Assembly (NCBI GenBank): GCA_005880075.1
Contig: VBJT01000085.1
Span: forward strand, 1-12,036
Direction: 5' to 3'
DNA: 12,036 bases
From: Chloroflexota bacterium
GTDB taxonomy: Bacteria; Chloroflexota; Dehalococcoidia; SM23-28-2; RBG-16-64-32
Shown: positions 7,540 to 12,036 of the stretch, piece by piece
Layout of the letters: every line of letters begins with the position of its first letter
Position numbering within the stretch: the first letter of the stretch is position 1
Translations under genes and position numbers: made by a program
Notes under the pieces: model-generated
Database searches by the model: none
What the model was told of the DNA's origin: nothing
What the model saw: only the letters and a program-made list of their open reading frames with translations

Positions 7540-7894
7540 AGCTATCCTTCGTTTCCCGCGACACCTGCCTCATCAACTCCAGCACACGCGCCGCCTCTTC
7601 TATCGTCTCATCCAGGTGGAAGTGCAGATGCGGCACTCGGCGAATGCGGATGCGGTCGAGGAGATGCCGTCGGAGAAAGGGCGCCGCATGCGTCAAGGCA
7701 GCCACCGTCGACGCCTTCTCCTCGGCGTCACCGAGGACGCTCACATAAGCGTCCGCGTTCTCCAGGTCGGCCGACACATCCACCCGCGTGATGCTCATGA
7801 TCTCGCCGATGCGGGGATCGCTGAGCTCCGTCCGGATTATGTCCGCGAGCTCTTCACGAAAAAGATGGTTTAGACGCTGCACTCGCCGGCTCAT
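7538..7894 (-). CDS. rbfA: 30S ribosome-binding factor A
   Basis: A 118-residue RbfA, a cold-shock-related factor that binds the immature 30S subunit and helps 16S rRNA 5'-end processing. The start MSRRVQRLNHLFREELADII, the SDPRIGEIMSITRVDVSADL block and the AYVSVLG strand, then the RRHLLDRIRIRRVPHLHFHLDE block, give the full KH-like fold in normal order and length. The ATG at 7894 is fixed by the conserved N-terminus and has no ribosome binding site. Instead a perfect TATAAT lies 6 bases upstream, so this gene may be read from its own leaderless mRNA as well as by readthrough from infB, 103 bp upstream. It ends in TAG inside one arm of the long inverted repeat. Confidence 0.95.
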   Translation of the reverse strand: MSRRVQRLNHLFREELADIIRTELSDPRIGEIMSITRVDVSADLENADAYVSVLGDAEEKASTVAALTHAAPFLRRHLLDRIRIRRVPHLHFHLDETIEEAARVLELMRQVSRETKDS

Positions 7895-7900
7895 GCGTTG

Positions 7901-7906
7901 ATTATA
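7901..7906 (-). promoter_or_regulatory. Perfect TATAAT -10 box, 6 bases before the rbfA ATG
   Basis: The minus strand reads TATAAT, six bases, then the rbfA ATG. Transcription normally starts about 6-7 bases after a -10 box, which would put the first base of the mRNA at the start codon. No good -35 is visible at 16-18 bases, so strength is uncertain. Confidence 0.45.
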
Positions 7907-7943
7907 CGCAGGCTCCGTGGGGCTACCGTCGGTCGTCCACTGT

Positions 7944-7990
7944 GAGCCTGTGGCTCTGGTTTGAGCGTTTGAAGCGCCGCCAGCCGGCGC
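7944..7990 (-). other. Two short hairpins in the infB-rbfA gap
   Basis: GCGCCG (7974-7979) pairs with CGGCGC (7985-7990) around a 5-base loop just after the infB stop, and GAGCC (7944-7948) pairs with GGCTC (7952-7956). Neither is followed by a T-tract on the minus strand. They could slow polymerase or protect the infB 3' end, but a terminator call is not supported. Confidence 0.25.
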
Positions 7991-7997
7991 GCTCCGT

Positions 7998-9785
7998 TTA
8001 CCCCTTCTGCTCGACGTGGAAGGCTTCGATCACATCGCCTTCCTGAAACTTATCGAAGCGCTCGACTCCGATGCCGCACTCGAGCCCGGCCGTGACTTCT
8101 CGCACATCGTCCTTGAAGTGCCGCAGGCTGGATGTCCGCGAGGTGTGAATCACCTCGCCCTCGCGCAGCACCCTTAGCAACGAATTCCGGCGGATCATGC
8201 CGTCCGACACGGAGCAGCCCGCGATGCGTCCGCCCCGCACTCGGAAGATCGCTCGCACCTCGGCGTGCCCGTCCACGATCTCCAGCGTCACCGGCTCGAT
8301 CAGCCCCTTAACGGCCCGGTCGATATCTTCGATCAATTCGTAAATGATGCGATAGCTGCGAAGATCAATACCCTCGTTCTCGGCCAGCCGCTTCCCGCCG
8401 GGATCGGCCTTCACGTTGAAGGCGACCACGATGGCCCGCGAGGCGGCGGCCAGCATTACGTCCGACTCGCTTACTGCACCGGTCCCCGTGTGGATGATGT
8501 TCAGCCGCACTTCCGGCACGCTCAGCCGCTCGAGTGAGCCCCGGATCGCCTCGACGCTGCCCTGCACGTCCGCCTTGATGACGACGTTCAGCTCCTTCGT
8601 CCGTCCGGCCGCAATCTCTCCCGACAACGCCTCCAGCGTCACCCGCTGCTGCCCGCCGTCCGTGCTCTGCCGCCGCCGGTCCTCCGCCAGCTCGCGCGCC
8701 GTCCTCTCGTCCTCGACGACGATGAACGGCTCGCCCGCCCGCGGCACCGAATCCAGGCCCATGATCTCCGCCGGCATTGCTGGAGTTACCTCGCTGATGC
8801 GCTCGCCTCGATGGTTGAACATCGCCTTAAGCTTGCCCCAGCTCTCGCCGGCAACCACCGCGTCGCCTACTTGCAGCTTTCCCTTCTCGACAATCACCGT
8901 CGCCATCGGCCCACGGTTGGCGTCCTTTTCCGCCTCGATGATCGTGCCTTCCCCCGGGCGGTTGGGATTGGCCTTCAGTTCCGAAATCTCCGCGACGAGC
9001 TGGATGTGCTCTAGCAGGTCGTCCAGCCCTTCTTTCGTCTTCGCCGAGACCGGGATCGCGGGGACATCGCCACCGAACTCCTCGATCACGACGTCGTGTT
9101 GAGTCAACTGCTGCTTGACCCGGTCCGGCGCCGCCGCCGGCAGGTCGGTCTTGTTGATCGCAATGATTATCGGCACTCTGGCCGCCTTCGCGTGTGCGAT
9201 TGCCTCAATTGTTTGCGGCATCACGCCGTCGTCCGCCGCCACGACAAGTACCGCGATGTCCGTAACGTTCGCGCCCCGCGCGCGCATCGCCGTGAACGCC
9301 TCGTGGCCCGGCGTATCGATGAACGTGATCTTGTGGCCATTGACCTCCACCTGGTAAGCGCCGATGTGCTGCGTGATGGCCCCCGCTTCCTGCGCGGTCA
9401 CGTTCGTCTCACGGATTGCGTCCAACAGACTCGTCTTTCCGTGGTCCACATGCCCCATTACGGTAACCACCGGAGGCCGCGACTCGAGGTTCTCCTCGTC
9501 CTCGCCCGCTTCTTCCTCAGCCACTGCTACGGCAGTACCGCCGCCCGCTCCGCCCTCCTCCGGCTGCGGCTCGAAGCCGAGTTCCTGCGCGACAGAGGCC
9601 GCCATATCGTATTCGACGCTCTGGTTGATCGCGGCCATCACGCCGCGCTTCATCAGCTCTTTGATTACGTCCACAGGCGTCGATCGAAGCAGCTCACCCA
9701 GCTCCCGCACGGTTATTGTGCGCGGAAGCTTCACTACGTTCCCGCTCGCAGTCGTTCCGCCGGACCTGTTGCCGTCCGCGCTCAT
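7998..9785 (-). CDS. infB: Translation initiation factor IF-2
   Basis: A 595-residue IF-2, the GTPase that brings initiator fMet-tRNA to the 30S subunit. A short N-terminal IF2N-type region (PRTITVRELGELLRSTPVDV, about 21-40) is followed by an acidic linker. The G domain has G1 GHVDHGKT (111-118), G3 DTPG (157-160), G4 NKTD (211-214) and G5 SAK (247-249). Domain II (NPNRPGEGTIIEAE onward), domain III (LNVVIKADVQGSVEAI) and the tRNA-binding C-terminal domain (FRVRGGRIAGCSVSDG, ending CGIGVERFDKFQEGD) are complete. The N-terminal extension is short, as in many Chloroflexota, Firmicutes and mitochondria. The ATG at 9785 overlaps the ylxR stop as ATGA, a sign of translational coupling. No frame break is seen. 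Confidence 0.97.
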   Translation of the reverse strand: MSADGNRSGGTTASGNVVKLPRTITVRELGELLRSTPVDVIKELMKRGVMAAINQSVEYDMAASVAQELGFEPQPEEGGAGGGTAVAVAEEEAGEDEENLESRPPVVTVMGHVDHGKTSLLDAIRETNVTAQEAGAITQHIGAYQVEVNGHKITFIDTPGHEAFTAMRARGANVTDIAVLVVAADDGVMPQTIEAIAHAKAARVPIIIAINKTDLPAAAPDRVKQQLTQHDVVIEEFGGDVPAIPVSAKTKEGLDDLLEHIQLVAEISELKANPNRPGEGTIIEAEKDANRGPMATVIVEKGKLQVGDAVVAGESWGKLKAMFNHRGERISEVTPAMPAEIMGLDSVPRAGEPFIVVEDERTARELAEDRRRQSTDGGQQRVTLEALSGEIAAGRTKELNVVIKADVQGSVEAIRGSLERLSVPEVRLNIIHTGTGAVSESDVMLAAASRAIVVAFNVKADPGGKRLAENEGIDLRSYRIIYELIEDIDRAVKGLIEPVTLEIVDGHAEVRAIFRVRGGRIAGCSVSDGMIRRNSLLRVLREGEVIHTSRTSSLRHFKDDVREVTAGLECGIGVERFDKFQEGDVIEAFHVEQKG

Positions 9786-10093
9786 GCGGCGGGCTCCACC
9801 GGAAGCTCTTCAGCATAGCCCTTCAGCGCTTCGACGCTCGCCGCCGATATAGTCACGTTAAGGGAGCGTTCTAGCCGCTTCTTCTTCAAAGCGGCATCCC
9901 AGCATGGACGGTTGGCGCACAGATATGCCCCGCGCCCGGCGGCTTTGCCGGTGAGGTCGACTCTAACCTCGCCGTCCAGACCGCGAACGATCCGGATGAG
10001 TCGCCTCTTTGCGGTCACCGACCCGCAGCCGACGCAGGTGCGCTGCGGCACCCGCCGTGGACGCAGGCCGGGGCGGACGGCAGCGTCAGGCAT
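9782..10093 (-). CDS. ylxR: YlxR family (DUF448) nucleic-acid-binding protein
   Basis: A small basic protein of 103 residues with the YlxR signature: RTCVGCGSVTAKRRLIRIVR near residues 18-37, GRGAYLC near 53-59 and CWDAALKKKRLERSL. Members bind RNA or act as regulators and are nearly always between nusA and infB, as here. The ATG at 10093 overlaps the nusA stop by 8 bases (ATGCCTGA) and has GAGG close upstream; a GTG at 10126 in the same frame would add 11 residues that are not part of the family. The stop overlaps the infB start. The usual ylxQ (L7Ae-like) gene is missing between it and infB. Confidence 0.93.
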   Translation of the reverse strand: MPDAAVRPGLRPRRVPQRTCVGCGSVTAKRRLIRIVRGLDGEVRVDLTGKAAGRGAYLCANRPCWDAALKKKRLERSLNVTISAASVEALKGYAEELPVEPAA

Positions 10094-11511
10094 CTTCCTC
10101 GCCGCCGTCGTCGCTGTCGCTTCCACTGTCCCAACTGTAATCCGGCTCGACGCTTAGGTCTTCGTCCTCGTCCGCCACCGCCAGCCGCCGCGCGCGCTTG
10201 GGCGTCTTCTTGGCCTTGCTTTCCGCCTCGACCTCGCGCTCGGCCTTCTCCGCTCGCTTCGACTTTTTCTTCTTGGCAGGCGCTTCCTTGGTCGCGACTT
10301 CCTCCGCGAAGCGTATTCTGGGGCCGGCAACAGGCGCTTCCGCCCCTGCCTCCGCCGTCGTTGCGGCGACCTCTTCCGCCGCCGCCTTCTCTGCCCCCTC
10401 GATCACTTCTTGCCACGGCTGGACCGTATCTGTGTGCGGCGCAGCCTCGGTCGTCGCCGGCGCCGCGCGGGCGCGCGCCTTCGCCGCAGGCGGCGCAGCT
10501 GCAAGCATCTCTTGCATCGCCGACTCGGGCTTGATGTCGATCCGCCAGCCCGTCAGCTTCGCGGCAAGGCGGGCATTTTGCCCTTCCTTACCGATCGCTA
10601 GCGACAGCTGACGGTCCGGAACAACCACAGAAGCGGTGTTGTCCTCCTCGCTTATCTTGACCTGGAGGACCTGCGCCGGGCTGAGCGCGTTACCGACGAA
10701 GCGCGCCGGGTCCGTGTCCCACTGGATCACGTCAATCCGCTCGCTGTTCAGCTCGTTCACGATGTTCTGTATCCGGATGCACACCCTCTTGCCGCGCCGC
10801 CACCGCGACCTTGCTGCGGAAGCCCGCCTCGCGCGCAATCGATTTGATCTCGACCACGCCACGGTAGATCTCCGGGACTTCGAGCTCGAACAGCCGCCTC
10901 AGCAGGTTCTTATGCGTCCGCGACAGCACCAGCTGCGGCCCGCGGATCGAACGGTGCACCTCGAGCAGGTAAAGCTTTAGCCTTTGCCCCACCCGGTAGT
11001 GCTCGTTGCGCACCTGCTCGGCGGCCGGGAAGATTGCCTCCGTCTTGCCCAGATCGATGACGAGGTGGTTCCCTTCCGCCCTCTGGACGACACCCGAGAC
11101 GATATCGCCCTCGCGGTTCGAGAACTCCTCGAACACCATCTCCCGTTCTGCTTCGCGCAGCCTTTGCAGCACGACCTGCTTTGCGGTCTGTGCGGCGATT
11201 CGCCCCGCCTGCGAAGGGTGGACCTCGTCTCGCAAAACGTCCCCCGGCATCACGTCCGCCTTGCGCTTGCGCGCCTCCGGCAGCCCGATCTCGATCTTGT
11301 CGTCAGCCACGTCCTGCACAACCGTGCGCTCGAGGTAGACGTGATGGTCGCCGCTGTCCCGATCGATACGGACAGCGACGTTACCACCAAGATCCGTGTC
11401 TTTCTTGTAAGCGGACACCAGGGCCGCTTCCATCGCCTGATAAACAACTTCTGGCGGCAGATTCTTCTCCGCCGCCAGCTGTTTGATGGCGATGCTAAAT
11501 TCGCTTTTCAC
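10086..11511 (-). CDS. nusA: Transcription termination/antitermination factor NusA, frameshifted in KH1
   Basis: NusA binds RNA polymerase and nascent RNA and controls pausing, termination and antitermination. The first part (GTG 11511 to about 10780, 244 codons) holds the N-terminal polymerase-binding domain (SEFSIAIKQLAAEKNLPPEV), the S1 domain (GDIVSGVVQRAEGNHLVIDL) and the start of KH1 (VEIKSIAREAGFRSKVAV). The second part, in another frame from about 10778, resumes at IRIQNIVNELNSERIDVIQW, then has KH2 with IGKEGQNARLA and a long Ala/Lys/Glu-rich, finally acidic tail of about 130 residues. At the joint the conserved DPVGACVG-x-RG segment is absent; loss of 32 bases fits both the missing residues and the frame. 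The two open frames on their own are 10732-11574 and 10086-10862. GGGAGG about 10 bases upstream supports the GTG start; an upstream ATG frame to 11574 runs through the terminator hairpin and is not protein-like. Confidence 0.9.
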
Positions 11512-11549
11512 GCCGGCCTTTCCTCCCAACGCCCGCCCGGCACAAGGCC

Positions 11550-11575
11550 AAAAAAAAGTGGGTACCAGCCCCACT
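11550..11575 (-). terminator. Intrinsic terminator/attenuator in the nusA leader
   Basis: On the minus strand AGTGGG, a 7-base loop and CCCACT form a 6-bp hairpin followed at once by a run of about eight T. It lies between the promoter (11601-11629) and the nusA start (11511). It could end transcripts from proS or, more interestingly, attenuate the nusA transcript itself. The stem is short, so partial termination is likely. Confidence 0.65.
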
Positions 11576-11600
11576 CCAGACAGAGCGCTATTACACCGTC

Positions 11601-11629
11601 AATATAGCACCGCCCTGCATACCTGACAA
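11601..11629 (-). promoter_or_regulatory. Sigma-70-type promoter of the nusA operon
   Basis: On the minus strand TTGTCA (11624-11629, five of six -35 matches), a 17-base spacer and TATATT (11601-11606, five of six -10 matches). The predicted start is near 11594, giving a leader of about 80 bases before the nusA GTG that includes the terminator hairpin. Confidence 0.65.
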
Positions 11630-11645
11630 GCGTTCCCAGTCCTTG

Positions 11646-11665
11646 TTCTGAGCCGCGAAGATCTG
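11646..11665. repeat. Compact copy of the interspersed repeat (TTCTGAGCCGCGAAGATCTG)
   Basis: The two core blocks of the repeat family, TTCTGAGC and CGAAG-ATCTG, are here nearly adjacent instead of 34-36 bases apart. It lies in the proS-nusA gap, just upstream of the -35 box. Confidence 0.35.
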
Positions 11666-11698
11666 CCGCCCGTCCTCCAATCAGTTCCCGCAACGCGG

Positions 11699-11760
11699 TG
11701 TCATTCTGCGCGAGATGCCCTCCGCAGGCGGTCCAAATCGCACCTCCCCGAAGGAATTTG
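11699..11760. repeat. Interspersed repeat, TGTCATTCTG...CGAAGGAATTTG type
   Basis: TGTCATTCTGCGCG (11699-11712) and CGAAGGAATTTG (11749-11760) are separated by 36 bases, the same architecture as the copy at 2540-2599, with the inner sequence diverged. It occupies the proS side of the gap; between it and the proS stop (11811) nothing else is seen. Confidence 0.55.
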
Positions 11761-11810
11761 CTGGGCTGCGCAGTGACAGGAGTCGTGCGCCGAGAGATTT
11801 CGCCTATTCG

Positions 11811-12036
11811 CTACTCATCCGCTGACGAAAGCGCTTCCCCGATCGCCCCCGCCGCCTCGCTGATCGGCGCTGTGCGGCCTTCCTCCTCCGTCCGCCCCTT
11901 CAACTCGATCACACCCTTGTCCAGGTTTCGCGGACTCACCGTCACCCGAAGCGGCATGCCCAGCAAGTCAGCGTCGTTGAACTTCACTCCCGGCGTCTCA
12001 TCGCGGTCGTCGTACAGCACGCGAATGCCCGCGCCC
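11811..12036 (-). CDS. proS: Prolyl-tRNA synthetase, C-terminal end (partial)
   Basis: The last 74 codons of a prolyl-tRNA synthetase that charges tRNA-Pro. The segment GIRVLYDDRDETPGVKFNDA, DLLGMPLRVTVS and KGVIELKGRTEE is the end of the anticodon-binding domain of class II synthetases, and the D-D-R-D-x-x-x-G-x-K-F-x-D-A-D-L-x-G pattern with the 'VELK-R' finish is typical of bacterial ProS. The frame is open through the window edge, so the catalytic domain lies outside. TAG at 11811. About 180 bases separate it from the nusA promoter. A threonyl- or glycyl-tRNA synthetase tail is less likely because of the ending. Confidence 0.87.
   Translation of the reverse strand, partial: GAGIRVLYDDRDETPGVKFNDADLLGMPLRVTVSPRNLDKGVIELKGRTEEEGRTAPISEAAGAIGEALSSADE

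Noticed and set aside
7974..7990. Hairpin after infB as an intrinsic terminator
   Set aside because: No T-tract follows on the minus strand, and rbfA continues in the same direction.
9096..9818. Plus-strand open frame of 240 codons opposite infB
   Set aside because: Antisense of the IF-2 G domain; Arg/Leu/His-rich composition and no motif.
10770..10790. Programmed ribosomal frameshift in nusA
   Set aside because: Conserved residues are absent at the joint, and no slippery heptamer is present, so a frameshift alone would not restore NusA.
11508..11693. Minus-strand frame of 61 codons through the nusA leader as a leader peptide
   Set aside because: It begins upstream of the predicted transcription start, crosses the -35/-10 boxes and the terminator stem, and has no ribosome binding site.

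Overview
The window is GC-rich bacterial DNA in which every convincing gene lies on the minus strand, so transcription runs from high to low coordinates. Two blocks can be recognised: a transcription/translation housekeeping operon (about 12036 down to 6496) and an inositol-lipid block (6436 down to 881), followed by a protein disulfide oxidoreductase (811 down to 17). A bacterium making phosphatidylinositol-type lipids outside the usual actinobacterial layout, with a two-thioredoxin-fold disulfide oxidoreductase and a peptidase-MA protein, suggests Chloroflexota (perhaps Dehalococcoidia-like). That placement is inference from gene content, not a search result.

Housekeeping block, in reading order: the 3' end of proS (cut by the window edge); a roughly 300-bp gap with degenerate interspersed repeats, a good sigma-70-type promoter and an intrinsic-terminator-like hairpin inside the nusA leader; nusA (frameshifted by an apparent short deletion in its first KH domain); ylxR; infB; rbfA, with its own perfect -10 box placed so that its mRNA could be leaderless; and truB. 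rimP is not in front of nusA.

Inositol-lipid block: an inositol-3-phosphate synthase with an extra N-terminal helix-turn-helix domain; one or two small hypothetical ORFs in less GC-rich DNA; a PatA/LpxL-type acyltransferase; a PHP-domain phosphoesterase; a PimA-type glycosyltransferase; a peptidase-MA fragment; and the C-terminal end of a CDP-alcohol phosphatidyltransferase (phosphatidylinositol-phosphate-synthase type). Together these would make inositol phosphate, attach it to CDP-diacylglycerol, mannosylate the lipid and acylate it. From about 2060 to 1100, however, the genes are broken. The glycosyltransferase lacks about a dozen residues and changes frame, the peptidase lacks its N-terminal catalytic part, and the phosphatidyltransferase lacks its CDP-alcohol motif.

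The main items for a second look are the HTH-synthase fusion, the four apparent deletion junctions (including one in the normally essential nusA), the nusA leader with promoter plus terminator, the possible leaderless promoters, a 10-bp inverted repeat framing the rbfA-truB gap, and several copies of an interspersed repeat family.
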